NCBI RefSeq assembly: GCF_900142575.1
Contig: NZ_FRBI01000011.1
Coordinates: forward strand, 1 to 64,000
Reading direction: 5' to 3'
Source: Actinacidiphila paucisporea
Lineage (GTDB): Bacteria > Actinomycetota > Actinomycetes > Streptomycetales > Streptomycetaceae
Length of the DNA stretch: 64,000 nucleotides
The number at the start of each line of letters is the position of its first letter. Positions within the stretch are counted from its first letter, which is position 1. The translations under genes and the position numbers were made by a program. This document shows positions 41,115-50,255 of this stretch, in pieces. Below the pieces are notes generated by a model that had not been told where the DNA came from, ran no database searches, and was given only the letters and a program-made list of their open reading frames with translations.

Positions 41115-41155
41115 GGAAGGGCGGCCACCGCTGAGCAAGCGGTGGCCGCCCTTCC
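41115..41155 (+). terminator. Perfect 18-base-pair hairpin after mshC
   Basis: GGAAGGGCGGCCACCGCT (41115-41132) and its exact complement (41138-41155) around a five-base loop, followed by GTTCC. It is a strong terminator for the phosphatase-mshC block and may also act on the convergent small LuxR gene. Confidence 0.85.
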
Positions 41156-41257
41156 GTTCCCCCTCCTCGGGATCGATCCCGGAAGGCCCCGGGTATATTC
41201 CCCCCCGGTCCGCCGGAATTCCCCCGCTCCCGAGGAATACCTCGGCCTGCTACCCGC

Positions 41258-41512
41258 TCACTGCCGCAGGCCGGTCAGTTCCCTGGCATGCCCGGTCGCG
41301 TCCTGGCCGGCCAGTAAATTGAGTTCCGCCACCTTGAGCCCGAGCGCGAAGCGTCCTGAGACGCCGAGGCTGGCCATCATGTGGCAGATACGCCGCTGGA
41401 TCGTCCGATGTCCGCGTGACAGTTTTCTTCCTATCGTGGCGTCGGAAAGACCGTCGCGCATGAGAGCAAGAATGCGGAAATCCACGTCGTCCCAATGTTC
41501 GTCGATTGCCAT
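41258..41512 (-). CDS. Very small LuxR-type helix-turn-helix protein with TTA codon
   Basis: 84 residues, little more than a LuxR/GerE-type DNA-binding domain: DVDFRILALMRDGLSDATIG, then RKLSRGHRTIQRRICHMMAS, LGVSGRFALGLKVAELN. No receiver or sensor domain precedes it. Codon 66 is TTA (41315-41317), so translation may need the bldA tRNA. The ATG at 41512 is chosen because similarity begins there; no Shine-Dalgarno is clear. Codon use is less GC-rich than its neighbours, which hints at acquisition or relaxed selection. Such stand-alone domains often control development or secondary metabolism, but the target is unknown. Confidence 0.7.
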   Translation of the reverse strand: MAIDEHWDDVDFRILALMRDGLSDATIGRKLSRGHRTIQRRICHMMASLGVSGRFALGLKVAELNLLAGQDATGHARELTGLRQ

Positions 41513-41863
41513 AATCCCCCCCCGGGGAAAACGTTCCAAAGGAATGAACCGTCTTATGGTAACGCGCAGCAGTGGCGTTGCGACAGCGAGAACGGGCGGT
41601 CGATGTGACGGAAGGGGCACGGCGGTCCCGACGCGCGAGGCGTAATCGTCACATCTGTTCCCTCCTGCCCGGTCTGCGCGGCCGGAATATCCGCTACCGG
41701 CCGACCCCTAGAGAGTGGCAGGCCTGCGCGGGATGGCTTTGGCACTGCGTGCACGAGACCTTGACGATCCGTCTCCGGGTGCCGGGGCCGCCGGCCCGGG
41801 AGCGCCGGCGCCCGGGTGCGAGCCGGTGGGCGGGCCGGAGGGGGCCCGCCCGCTCGCGCCCGG
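41513..41863. other. Intergenic stretch between small LuxR gene and PAC2 gene
   Basis: 351 bases with no supported gene. It holds the PAC2 terminator hairpin at one end and presumably the promoter of the small LuxR gene at the other. Around 41530-41600 the DNA is less GC-rich than usual. Confidence 0.5.
41828..41851 (-). terminator. Hairpin after PAC2 gene
   Basis: Perfect 9-base stem GGGCGGGCC/GGCCCGCCC with a six-base loop. Outer arms GCGAGC (41818-41823) and GCTCGC (41852-41857) extend the structure. It begins 12 bases beyond the PAC2 stop codon on the minus strand. Confidence 0.7.
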
Positions 41864-42859
41864 TCAGGACGTCCCGTCGTCGGCGCCCCCGTGCTCGGTG
41901 CCGTCCTCGCCGCTTTCCGCGCCGTCCGCCGCATCCTTGTCGTCCGGCCGCGGCTGCCTGCCGAGATCGCGGAATTGGGGTACGCCGTCGCCGCCCTCGC
42001 TGGCATAACCGCCCGGCTGCGGATCGCGGCGCCGCAGATAACGCTCGAATTCCTTGGCGATCGCCTCGCCCGACGCCTCGGGCAATTCCGCGGTGTCCCG
42101 CGCCTCCTCGAGCGTCTGGACGTATTCGGCGACCTCGCTGTCCTCGGCCGCCAGCTGGTCGACGCCGACCTGCCAGGCGCGCGCGTCCTCGGGCAGCTCG
42201 CCCTGCGGGATGCGCAGGTCGAGCAGGTCCTCCAGCCGGTTGAGCAGTGCCAGGGTCGCCTTGGGGTTGGGCGGCTGCGACACGTAGTGCGGCACCGCGG
42301 CCCACAGGCTGACCGCCGGGATGCCGGCGTGGGTGCAGGCCTCCTGGAGGATGCCGACGATGCCGGTGGGTCCTTCGTAGCGGGACTCCTCCAGATTCAG
42401 CGCGGTCGCCAGGTCCGCGTCCGAGGTGACGCCGGTGACCGGGACCGGGCGGGTGTGCGGGGTGTCGCCGAGCAGCGCGCCGAGCACCACCACCATCTCG
42501 ACGCCCAGCTCGTGCGCGAAGCCCAGGATCTCGTTGCAGAACGAGCGCCAGCGCATGCTGGGCTCGATGCCGCGGACCAGCACCAGGTCGCGGGGCTTGG
42601 GCGTCTGGATCCTGACCACCGACAGCCTCGTGGTGGGCCAGGTGACCTTGCGGACGCCGTCCTCCATCCACACCGTGGGCCGGTTGACCTGGAAGTCGTA
42701 GTAGTCCTCCGCGTCCAGGGCAGCGAAGACCTCGCCCTTGAACTCCCGGTCCATGTGCCCGACCGCGGTGGAGGCTGCGTCCCCGGCGTCGTTCCAGCCC
42801 TCGAACGCGGCGACCATGACCGGATCGATCAGCTCGGGTACCCCCTCAAGCTCGATCAC
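41864..42859 (-). CDS. PAC2 family protein
   Basis: 331 residues. PAC2 (proteasome assembly chaperone 2-like) features are the N-terminal VPELIDPVMVAAFEGWNDAG, the LVLVRGIEPSMRWRSFCNEI segment, the VVVLGALLGDTPHTRPVPVT loop and the GILQEACTHAGIPAVSLWAA region. The C-terminus is acidic and variable. In actinomycetes these proteins are widespread and of unproven function; a link to the proteasome is by homology only. The GTG start at 42859 has GGAAGGAGG six bases upstream. It is divergent from the fucose cluster across 431 bases. Confidence 0.92.
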   Translation of the reverse strand: MIELEGVPELIDPVMVAAFEGWNDAGDAASTAVGHMDREFKGEVFAALDAEDYYDFQVNRPTVWMEDGVRKVTWPTTRLSVVRIQTPKPRDLVLVRGIEPSMRWRSFCNEILGFAHELGVEMVVVLGALLGDTPHTRPVPVTGVTSDADLATALNLEESRYEGPTGIVGILQEACTHAGIPAVSLWAAVPHYVSQPPNPKATLALLNRLEDLLDLRIPQGELPEDARAWQVGVDQLAAEDSEVAEYVQTLEEARDTAELPEASGEAIAKEFERYLRRRDPQPGGYASEGGDGVPQFRDLGRQPRPDDKDAADGAESGEDGTEHGGADDGTS

Positions 42860-42943
42860 CCGGCGCCTCCTTCCGGCCGGCGGGGGCGTGCCGTCCCCTG
42901 ACCGGCTGCTGCTGTGCTGCTCTACCTGCGTGCGCCACCAAGC

Positions 42944-43120
42944 CTACGTGCCCCGACCGTCGCGGAAGGCGGCGCAGTCGCTCTCGGTGGCGGAGAAGTC
43001 CACGCAGAGCGCCAGTCCGCGGGCCCGCCGGCCGCGGACGGGCCGGGGGAGCGGGACCGATGACGCCGCGGCCACCGTCCCGGCTGGCGCGGCGGGCGCC
43101 GCCACCGGCGCCACAGCCAT
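42944..43120 (-). CDS. Possible 58-residue small protein
   Basis: Short open frame from ATG (43120) to TAG with high third-position GC: an Ala/Pro-rich start (MAVAPVAAPAAPAGTV), a basic middle (PRPVRGRRARG) and an end that looks protein-like (LALCVDFSATESDCAAFRDG). No convincing ribosome site is present and I do not recognise the family. It may equally be chance reading in GC-rich intergenic DNA. Confidence 0.3.
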   Translation of the reverse strand: MAVAPVAAPAAPAGTVAAASSVPLPRPVRGRRARGLALCVDFSATESDCAAFRDGRGT

Positions 43121-43237
43121 CACCGCACGTCACAGCCGTGCCGGGCACCTCAGGCTGCACAGCGACGTGAGACGTCGAGACATCCGATCTGTTATCAGAA
43201 ATTCCGGCCTCCCCCTGGACGGGCACCCGTGCGCGCC

Positions 43238-43272
43238 GCTATACATCGGATCATCAAGAAAAGATCCGATGT
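43238..43272. promoter_or_regulatory. Candidate GntR/FadR operator of the fucose-type operon
   Basis: GCTATACATCGGA (43238-43250) is identical to a sequence in front of the GntR regulator gene (52001-52013, minus strand). In addition ACATCGGATC (43243-43252) and GATCCGATGT (43263-43272) form a perfect inverted repeat with a 10-base spacer. The site ends 18 bases before the start codon of the first gene. Confidence 0.65.
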
Positions 43273-43290
43273 CTCGCGACGGGAGTGTGC

Positions 43291-44607
43291 ATGAGTCCGA
43301 CCATTACCGAGGTCGACGTGTACGACATCCGCTTTCCGACCTCGGAGCAGCTCGACGGCTCGGACGCCATGAACCCCGACCCCGACTACTCCGCCGCCTA
43401 TGTCGTGCTCCGTACGGATTCCCCCGGCGGTCTCGCGGGCTACGGCCTGTGCTTCACGATCGGCCGCGGCAACGACGTCGTCGCGGCGGCGATCAGCTCA
43501 CTGCGACCTTATGTCGTCGGCCGCTCGGTGGACAGTGTCACCGGCGACCTCGGCGCCTTCTACCGGCTGCTCACCCATGACTCCCAACTCCGCTGGCTGG
43601 GCCCGGAGAAGGGCGTGATGCACATGGCGGCCGGGGCGGTGATCAACGCCGCCTGGGACCTGGCCGCCCGGCAGGCGGGCCGCCCCGTCTGGGACCTGCT
43701 GGCGTCCCTGAGCCCGGACCAGATCGTCGACCTGGTCGACTTCCGCTACCTCAGCGACGCGCTGACCCGCGACGAGGCGCTGGACATCCTGCGCCGCGCG
43801 GAACCCGGCCGGGCCGCCCGCGCCGAGAAGCTGCGCAAGGAGGGCTACCCCGCCTACACCACGGAGCCCGGCTGGCTCGGCTACTCCGACGAGAAGCTGA
43901 CCCGGCTGGCCAAGGAGGCGGTCGCCGCCGGCTTCTCCCAGATCAAGCTCAAGGTCGGCGCCGACCTCCAGGACGACCTGCGCCGGATGCGGCTGGCCCG
44001 CGCCGCCGTCGGCCCTGACATCCGCATCGCGGTGGACGCCAACCAGCGCTGGGACGTCTCGGAGGCCCTGGAGTGGATGCGGGCCCTCGCACCGCACGAG
44101 CCGTACTGGATCGAGGAGCCCACCAGCCCCGACGACGTGCTCGCGCACGCCGCCGTCCGCGCCGGGCAGCCGGTCAGGGTCGCCACCGGCGAGCACGTCG
44201 CCAACCGGGTGGTCTTCAAGCAGCTGCTCCAGGCCGGCGCCGTGGACTTCGTCCAGATCGACGCCGCCCGGGTCGCCGGGGTCAACGAGAACATCGCGAT
44301 CCTGCTGCTGGCCGCCAAGTTCGGCGTCCCGGTCTGCCCGCACGCCGGCGGGGTGGGGCTGTGCGAACTGGTCCAGCACCTGGCGATGTTCGACTACGTC
44401 GCGGTCTCCGGCAGCCTCGACGACCGGGTCATCGAGTACGTGCCGCACCTGCACGAGCACTTCACCGACCCCGTCGTGGTGGAGAACGGGCGTTACCGGG
44501 CCCCTTCGGCGCCCGGCTTCTCCGCCCGTATGGTGCCGGAAACGCTGGCCGACTACCGCTACCCCGACGGCCCGGTGTGGCAGGAGCGACAGGAGCTGAC
44601 CCGATGA
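43291..44607 (+). CDS. L-fuconate dehydratase (enolase superfamily)
   Basis: Removes water from L-fuconate to give 2-keto-3-deoxy-L-fuconate. 438 residues. The mandelate-racemase-type active site is complete: KLKVG (general-base lysine), [24 protein letters not shown] and the HAGGVGLCE histidine. The N-terminus [20 protein letters not shown] and the [14 protein letters not shown] segment are characteristic of fuconate dehydratases rather than other sugar-acid dehydratases. The ATG at 43291 has GGGAG five bases upstream. It is the first gene of the operon, and its stop overlaps the next start (ATGA). Confidence 0.9.
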   Translation: MSPTITEVDVYDIRFPTSEQLDGSDAMNPDPDYSAAYVVLRTDSPGGLAGYGLCFTIGRGNDVVAAAISSLRPYVVGRSVDSVTGDLGAFYRLLTHDSQLRWLGPEKGVMHMAAGAVINAAWDLAARQAGRPVWDLLASLSPDQIVDLVDFRYLSDALTRDEALDILRRAEPGRAARAEKLRKEGYPAYTTEPGWLGYSDEKLTRLAKEAVAAGFSQIKLKVGADLQDDLRRMRLARAAVGPDIRIAVDANQRWDVSEALEWMRALAPHEPYWIEEPTSPDDVLAHAAVRAGQPVRVATGEHVANRVVFKQLLQAGAVDFVQIDAARVAGVNENIAILLLAAKFGVPVCPHAGGVGLCELVQHLAMFDYVAVSGSLDDRVIEYVPHLHEHFTDPVVVENGRYRAPSAPGFSARMVPETLADYRYPDGPVWQERQELTR

Positions 44608-45410
44608 CCGGCACGACCACCCCTACCGAAGCACCGCAGTCCCCGCGGGACTTCGCCGGCCTGACCGCCCTGGTCACCGGCGGCGCCTCCGGGATCGGCG
44701 CCGCCACCGCGGCCCTGCTCACCGCCCGCGGCGCCCGCGTCGCCGTGCTGGACCGCGACCCCTCCGGCGCTCCCGAGGGCACCTTCCCGGTCGCCGCGGA
44801 CGTCACCTCGGACAGCCAGGTCCGTGACGCCGTCGGCGCGGTCGTACGCGAACTGGGCGGCCTGCACATCCTGGTGAGCAACGCCGGCATCGGTTCCATC
44901 GGCACCGTCGAGGACAACGCCGACGAGGAGTGGGCCAGGGTGCTCGACGTCAACGTCCTCGGCATGGTCCGTGCCGCCCGCGCCGCGCTGCCGCACCTGC
45001 GGGAGGCGGCCGCCGACCGGCCCGGCTGCGCCTCGATCACCCACACCTGCTCCATCGCCGCCACCGCGGGGCTGCCGCAGCGCGCCCTGTACAGCGCGAG
45101 CAAGGGCGCGGTTCTCTCGCTGACCCTGGCGATGGCCGCCGACCACGTACGCGAGGGCGTACGGGTCAACTGCGTCAATCCCGGGACCGCCGACACCCCG
45201 TGGATCGGCCGGCTGCTCGACCAGGCCGAGGACCCGGCCGCCGAGCGCGCGGCACTCGACGCCCGCCAGCCGCTGGGCCGGCTGGTGTCCGCCGACGAGG
45301 TCGCCGCGGCGATCGCCTACCTGGCCTCCCCGGCCGCGGCGAGCGTCACCGGCACCGCGCTCGCCGTGGACGGCGGAATGCAGGGCCTGCGCCTGCGCCC
45401 CGCCGGCTGA
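44604..45410 (+). CDS. SDR-family dehydrogenase, probable 2-keto-3-deoxy-L-fuconate dehydrogenase
   Basis: 268 residues, classical SDR. The NAD(P) loop is [12 protein letters not shown]. The catalytic set is present: NAG in LVSNAGIGS, Ser in HTCSIAAT, and YSASKGAV with Tyr and Lys. In the nonphosphorylative fucose route this enzyme would oxidise the keto-deoxy acid made by the upstream dehydratase; the assignment rests on gene context. It overlaps the dehydratase stop by ATGA, so translation is coupled. A 98-base gap separates it from the binding protein gene. Confidence 0.8.
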   Translation: MTGTTTPTEAPQSPRDFAGLTALVTGGASGIGAATAALLTARGARVAVLDRDPSGAPEGTFPVAADVTSDSQVRDAVGAVVRELGGLHILVSNAGIGSIGTVEDNADEEWARVLDVNVLGMVRAARAALPHLREAAADRPGCASITHTCSIAATAGLPQRALYSASKGAVLSLTLAMAADHVREGVRVNCVNPGTADTPWIGRLLDQAEDPAAERAALDARQPLGRLVSADEVAAAIAYLASPAAASVTGTALAVDGGMQGLRLRPAG

Positions 45411-45508
45411 ACGACCCGCACCACCGCACGAGCACCGCACCCACCGCAACAACCACATCCAGCCGCACCGCCAAGAGCCGACACACTTCCGAAGGGCAGA
45501 ACTCGACG

Positions 45509-46546
45509 ATGAGACTGCGCAAGACGACCGTCGCCGCCATCGCGGCCCTCCTCGCGGTCACCGCGCTCGCGGGCTGCAACAGAGGCAGCGACGACAAGGC
45601 CGGCACGTCCGGCAAGGTGGGCATCGACCTGCCGCGTTCCGACAGCGACTTCTGGAACTCCTACAACAGCTACATCGAGAAGGGCGTCAAGGCCGGCGAG
45701 GTCTCCGCGCTGCCCCGCACCAACTCGCAGAACGACATCGGCAAGCTGGTCGCCAACGTGCAGACCTTCACCGACCAGGGTGCCAAGGCGATCGTGATGG
45801 CACCGCAGGACACCGGCGCCATCGCCTCCACCCTGGACAAGCTGGCCGGCAAGAACATCCCGGTGATCAGCGTCGACACCCGCCCCGACAAGGGCAAGGT
45901 CTACATGGTGGTGCGCGCCGACAACAAGGCGTACGGCACCAACGCCTGCGACTACCTGGGCAAGCAGCTCGGCGGCAAGGGCAAGGTCGTGGAGTTCGAG
46001 GGCGCCCTGGACTCGATCAACGGCCGGGACCGCTCCGAGGCCTTCGCGTCCTGCATGAAGACCAAGTTCCCGGCCATCAAGGTGATCGCGCTGGCCACCG
46101 ACTGGAAGGGCGACGTCGCGTCGGCGAAGCTGCAGACCACGCTCGCCTCCGACCCGGACGTCAACGGCATCTACATGCAGGCCGGCGGCGTCTTCCTGCA
46201 GCCGACGCTGGCCCTGCTGGAGCAGAAGCACCTGCTCAAGCCGCCCGGCGCCCCCGGCCACATCACCATCATCTCCAACGACGGCATCCCGGACGAGTTC
46301 AAGGCGATCAAGGCGGGCCAGATCGACGCGACGATCTCCCAGCCGGCCGACCTCTACGCCAAGTACGCGCTCTACTACGCCAAGGCCGCGCTCGCCGGGC
46401 AGACCTTCAAGCCCGGTCCGACCGACCACCACTCCACCATCGTGAGCATCCCCAACGGCCTGGAGGACCAGCTGCCGGCGCCGCTGGTGACCAAGGACAA
46501 CGTGGACGACCCGAGCCTGTGGGCCAACCAGCTCGGAAAGAGCTGA
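45509..46546 (+). CDS. Sugar ABC transporter substrate-binding lipoprotein (CUT2 type)
   Basis: 345 residues. Lipoprotein signal with lipobox LAGC (cysteine at about 23) after RKTTVAAIAALLAVTA. The periplasmic-binding fold of the ribose/galactose class follows: GIDLPRSDSDFWNSYNSYIE, QGAKAIVMAPQDTGAIASTL, NIPVISVDTRPDKGKVYMVV, then ISNDGIPDEFKAIKAGQIDA. It presumably captures L-fucose or a related sugar outside the membrane for the importer encoded next. The ATG at 45509 has AAGGGCAG nine bases upstream. Confidence 0.88.
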   Translation: MRLRKTTVAAIAALLAVTALAGCNRGSDDKAGTSGKVGIDLPRSDSDFWNSYNSYIEKGVKAGEVSALPRTNSQNDIGKLVANVQTFTDQGAKAIVMAPQDTGAIASTLDKLAGKNIPVISVDTRPDKGKVYMVVRADNKAYGTNACDYLGKQLGGKGKVVEFEGALDSINGRDRSEAFASCMKTKFPAIKVIALATDWKGDVASAKLQTTLASDPDVNGIYMQAGGVFLQPTLALLEQKHLLKPPGAPGHITIISNDGIPDEFKAIKAGQIDATISQPADLYAKYALYYAKAALAGQTFKPGPTDHHSTIVSIPNGLEDQLPAPLVTKDNVDDPSLWANQLGKS

Positions 46547-46552
46547 GCGCAC

Positions 46553-48124
46553 ATGAGCAACGGTCAGGCCTCAACCCCTCCTCCCGCGGCGGTGCACGCC
46601 GAGGGCGTCGTCAAGCGCTTCGGTCCCACCGTCGCGCTGGACCGGGTGGGCATCACCGTGGCGGTCGGCGACTCGCACGCGCTGGTCGGCCGCAACGGTG
46701 CGGGCAAGTCCACCCTGGTGTCGGTGCTGACCGGGCTGCACGCACCCGACGCGGGCCGGGTCGCCTTCCTCGGCGAACCCGCGCCCGCCCCGGGTGACAC
46801 CGCCGCCTGGCAGGCCAGGGTCGCCTGCGTCTACCAGAAGTCCATGGTCGTGCCGGACCTGACGGTCGCCGAGAACCTGTTCCTCAACAGATTCGAGCGC
46901 GGCCGGATCCGCTGGTCAAGACTGCGGGCCGACGCGGCCCGCCTGCTCGCCGAATACGGCGTCGACGTCGACCCCGCCACCCGGGCCGCCGACCTCACCG
47001 TGGAGCAGGGCCAGTTCGTGGAGATCGCGCGAGCGCTCTCCTTCGGCGCCCGGTTCATCATCCTGGACGAGCCCACCGCGCAGCTCGACGCGGCAGGCAT
47101 CGAGCGGCTGTTCACCAAGCTGCGCGAACTGCAGCAGCAGGGCGTCGCGTTCCTGTTCATCTCGCACCACCTCCAGGAGGTCTACGACCTCTGCAGCACC
47201 GTCACGGTCTACCGCGACGCCCGCCACATCCTCACCGCGCCCGTCGCGGATCTGGGCAAGGCGGACCTCGTGGCGGCCATGACCGGCGAGACGGCGCAGT
47301 CCGCCACGACCTGGCACGCCAGGGCCGCGGTGGCCGGGAATGCGGCGGAGGCGTCCGCCGAGCCTTCGGACGCCGCCGTGCTGCGGGCCGAGGCGCTCGC
47401 CCTGGAGGGCGCCTTCCAGCCGATCGACTTCGCGGTACGCGCCGGCGAGGTCCTCGGACTGGCCGGCGCCACCGCCAGCGGCAACACCGCGCTGGGCGAG
47501 ACGCTGGTCGGCCTGCGCAGGGCCACCGGCGGCCGGGCGTCGGTCGACGGCAAGGACGTACGGCCCGGCAGCGTGCCGCACGCCCTGAACGCCGGCATCG
47601 GCTACGTCCCCGAGGACCGGCACCGGCAGGGCCTGGTGCTCGGCCGCAGCGTGGCGGAGAACGCCACGCTCACCGTGACCGACCAGCTCGGGCCCTACGG
47701 CACCGTGCTGCCGTCGCGGACCCGCGCGTTCGCCCAGCGGATGATCGACTCGCTGGACATCAAGACCTCAGGACCCGCCCAGCCGGTCTCCGACCTGTCG
47801 GGCGGCAACCAGCAGAAGGTCGTCATCGCGCGGGCGCTGGCCCGCGACCCGCGGGTGCTGGTGGCCATCAGGCCCACCGCGGGTGTCGACGTGAAGTCCA
47901 AGGACGCGCTGCTCGGCGTGGTCCGCGGGGTCGCCGACCGGGGGGACGCGGCCGTCATCGTCTCCGACGAGCTGGACGACCTGCGGGTCTGCGACCGGGT
48001 GATCGCGCTTTTCCACGGACGGGTGATCGCCGAGTTCGGCAGCGGATGGAACGACCGGGACCTGGTCTCGGCGATGGAAGGGCTGCCCGCGGGCGCGGGC
48101 GGCGACAAGGGAGCCGAGGAATGA
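46553..48124 (+). CDS. Sugar ABC transporter ATP-binding protein (two ABC domains, CUT2 type)
   Basis: 523 residues, RbsA/MglA architecture. The first domain is complete: Walker A GRNGAGKST, a signature-like LTVEQGQ and Walker B FIILDEPTAQLD. The second domain is degenerate: the Walker A position reads GATASGNTA without lysine, and Walker B is VLVAIRPTAGVD, though the LSGGNQQKV signature is intact. Unequal domains are common in CUT2 ATPases, but the loss of the Walker B glutamate is more extreme. It starts six bases after the binding protein stop and its stop overlaps the permease start. Confidence 0.9.
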   Translation: MSNGQASTPPPAAVHAEGVVKRFGPTVALDRVGITVAVGDSHALVGRNGAGKSTLVSVLTGLHAPDAGRVAFLGEPAPAPGDTAAWQARVACVYQKSMVVPDLTVAENLFLNRFERGRIRWSRLRADAARLLAEYGVDVDPATRAADLTVEQGQFVEIARALSFGARFIILDEPTAQLDAAGIERLFTKLRELQQQGVAFLFISHHLQEVYDLCSTVTVYRDARHILTAPVADLGKADLVAAMTGETAQSATTWHARAAVAGNAAEASAEPSDAAVLRAEALALEGAFQPIDFAVRAGEVLGLAGATASGNTALGETLVGLRRATGGRASVDGKDVRPGSVPHALNAGIGYVPEDRHRQGLVLGRSVAENATLTVTDQLGPYGTVLPSRTRAFAQRMIDSLDIKTSGPAQPVSDLSGGNQQKVVIARALARDPRVLVAIRPTAGVDVKSKDALLGVVRGVADRGDAAVIVSDELDDLRVCDRVIALFHGRVIAEFGSGWNDRDLVSAMEGLPAGAGGDKGAEE

Positions 48125-49158
48125 GTGAGACCACCGAGTTGACCCCCGACCTGGCCGTGCCGGGCAAGGCCCGTGCCGCGGCACCGCGCTTCCAGCTCAG
48201 CCGCTACCGCGACCTGTCGCTGATCCCGGTGATCTTCGTGCTGGGCGTCATCGGCTTCATCGTGTCGCCGGTGTTCCTGACCTCCGACAACCTGATCGGC
48301 GTGCTCCAGCAGAGCAGCGAGCTGAGCCTGCTGGTGCTCGCCGAGGCGATGATCCTGATATGCGGCCGGATGGACCTCTCCCTGGAGTCCACCATCGGTG
48401 TCGCGCCGGTCATCGCGATGTGGCTGGTGCTGCCCAGCAGCGGCCCCGCCACCTTCCACGGCATCGGGCTCTTCCCGACCTGGTCCTCGATCCCGGTCTG
48501 CCTGGCCGTCGGCCTGGTCATCGGCGCGGTCAACGGCTTCCTGATCCTCAAGCTGCGGGTCAACGGCTTCATCGCCACGCTGGGCATGCTGACCATGCTG
48601 CGCGGCCTGCAGGACGGCGTCGCGCAGGGCAAGTCCATCGTCGCGGTGCCGGCGTCCTTCTCCTACCTCGGCAAGACCGAGTGGATGGGCGCGCCCGCCG
48701 CGGTGTGGATCTGCCTGCTGCTCTTCGTCATCGGCGGCCTGGCGCTCGGCTACCTGCGGCACGGCCGGGCCCTCTACGCGATCGGCGGCAACACCGAGGC
48801 GGCCAGGGCGGCCGGCATCCGGGTCGACCGGATCACCTGGATCGTGCTGGCGCTCGGCGGCCTGATCGCCGCCTTCGCCGGCGTGCTCTACGCGGGCCAC
48901 TACGGCGCCATCTCCGCCACCCAGGGCGACGGCTGGATCTTCCAGGTCTTCGCCGCCACCGTCATCGGCGGGGTCAGCCTCAACGGCGGCCGCGGCACGC
49001 TCTTCGGCGCCCTCACCGGTGTGGTCAGCCTGCAACTGGTCGTGAACGTCACGACCCTTGGCGGGGTGCCGCCGCTGTGGGACAAGTTCCTCTACGGTGC
49101 CATCATCATCGTCGCCCTGATCATCTCCCGCTTCGCCAGCGGCGAGAAGCAGGACTGA
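48121..49158 (+). CDS. Sugar ABC transporter permease (CUT2/RbsC-like)
   Basis: 345 residues with about ten hydrophobic helices (for example LSLIPVIFVLGVIGFIVSPV and the long C-terminal KFLYGAIIIVALIISRFAS). The family motifs ILICGRMDLSLESTIGVAPV, VNGFIATLGMLTMLRGLQDG, GGNTEAARAAGI and GGVSLNGGRGTLFGALTGVV are present. The homodimeric or paired permease forms the channel with the preceding ATPase. The start overlaps the ATPase stop by ATGA. Downstream is a 104-base gap with a short CCCGA array (49177-49191). Confidence 0.9.
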   Translation: MSETTELTPDLAVPGKARAAAPRFQLSRYRDLSLIPVIFVLGVIGFIVSPVFLTSDNLIGVLQQSSELSLLVLAEAMILICGRMDLSLESTIGVAPVIAMWLVLPSSGPATFHGIGLFPTWSSIPVCLAVGLVIGAVNGFLILKLRVNGFIATLGMLTMLRGLQDGVAQGKSIVAVPASFSYLGKTEWMGAPAAVWICLLLFVIGGLALGYLRHGRALYAIGGNTEAARAAGIRVDRITWIVLALGGLIAAFAGVLYAGHYGAISATQGDGWIFQVFAATVIGGVSLNGGRGTLFGALTGVVSLQLVVNVTTLGGVPPLWDKFLYGAIIIVALIISRFASGEKQD

Positions 49159-49262
49159 CCCGAGCCCCGATCCGTACCCGACCCGACCCGACCTGACCCG
49201 TACCGACTTCACCCGGTCCGACCGCAGCGCAGCCGGCCCAGCCCAGCAGAAAGACATCCCGT

Positions 49263-50252
49263 ATGCCCGTACCGGCACTGCCCCGGCTCGGCCTCGGCTG
49301 CGCGCCGCTGGCCAATCTCTACCGCGCCATCACCGACGAGGAGGCGGAGGCCACAGTGGCCGCCGCCTTCGAGGCGGGGCGGCCCCTCACGTACCTCGAC
49401 ACCGCCCCGCACTACGGCCTGGGCCGCTCCGAGGAGCGGCTCGGCCGGGCGCTGGCCGGCCGGGACCGCGCGTCCTACGTGCTGTCCACCAAGGTCGGAC
49501 GCCGGCTGCGCGACCTCGGCCCCGGGGAACTGCCGGACGGCCAGGGCTTCGCCGACGTCCCCGACCGCGCCAGGGTCTGGGACTTCACCGCCGACGGCAT
49601 ACGGGCCACCCTGGAGGGCTCCCTGGAGCGGCTCGGCGTGGACGCCGTCGACATCGTCTACCTGCACGACGTCGAGAACCATCTGCCGGACGTCTACGCC
49701 ACCGGCTTCCCCGCGCTCGCCGACCTGCGCGACCAGGGAATGGTCAAGGCCATCGGCTTCGGCATGAACCACAGCGACGTCCTGGCCCGGCTCGTCGCCG
49801 ACCTCGACGTCGACGTGGTGCTGTGCGCGGGCCGCTGGACGCTGCTGGAACGCACCGCCTACGACGACCTGCTGCCGGTGTGCGAGCGCCGCGGCACCAA
49901 GGTCGTCGTCGGCGGCGTCTACAACTCCGGGCTGCTGGCCGACCCCAAACCCGGGGCTCACTACGACTACGCCGCCGCGCCGCAGGAACTGCTCGACCGG
50001 GCGCTGCGGATGGCCGCGGTGTGCGGCGAGTTCGGCGTCCCGCTGCGGGCCGCCGCCCTGCGCTACCCCTTCGCCCACCCCAGCGTGGTCTCCGCGGTCG
50101 TCGGCGCCGCGAACCCGGACGAGGTGCGCGACAACACCGCGATGTTCCACCACGACATCCCGGACGCGATGTGGCACGCGCTGGTCGAGCGCGGACTGCT
50201 CGACAAGGACGTACCGCTGCCGCTCGCGGCGACCCTCCCGGCGGGCGAGTAG
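49263..50252 (+). CDS. Aldo/keto reductase-type aldose dehydrogenase, probable L-fucose dehydrogenase
   Basis: 329 residues. Related to D-threo-aldose/L-fucose 1-dehydrogenases, which oxidise the sugar to a lactone. The tetrad is present: Asp and Tyr in YLDTAPHYGLGRSEERLG, Lys in LSTKVGRRLR, His in IVYLHDVENH. The family-specific TADGIRATLEGSLERLGVDA and FGMNHSDVLARLV segments are seen. In the route it supplies the lactone for the following hydrolase gene, which starts three bases downstream. The ATG has AGAAAGA upstream. Confidence 0.85.
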   Translation: MPVPALPRLGLGCAPLANLYRAITDEEAEATVAAAFEAGRPLTYLDTAPHYGLGRSEERLGRALAGRDRASYVLSTKVGRRLRDLGPGELPDGQGFADVPDRARVWDFTADGIRATLEGSLERLGVDAVDIVYLHDVENHLPDVYATGFPALADLRDQGMVKAIGFGMNHSDVLARLVADLDVDVVLCAGRWTLLERTAYDDLLPVCERRGTKVVVGGVYNSGLLADPKPGAHYDYAAAPQELLDRALRMAAVCGEFGVPLRAAALRYPFAHPSVVSAVVGAANPDEVRDNTAMFHHDIPDAMWHALVERGLLDKDVPLPLAATLPAGE

Positions 50253-50255
50253 CCC

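Larger units (their letters stand above)
42860..43290. promoter_or_regulatory. Control region upstream of the fucose-type operon
   Basis: 431 bases between divergent genes. The half next to the PAC2 gene holds one short possible ORF (42944-43120). The half next to the operon becomes AT-richer and carries the candidate regulator sites at 43238-43272 and a similar half-site, ACATCCGATC, at 43180-43189. Confidence 0.6.
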
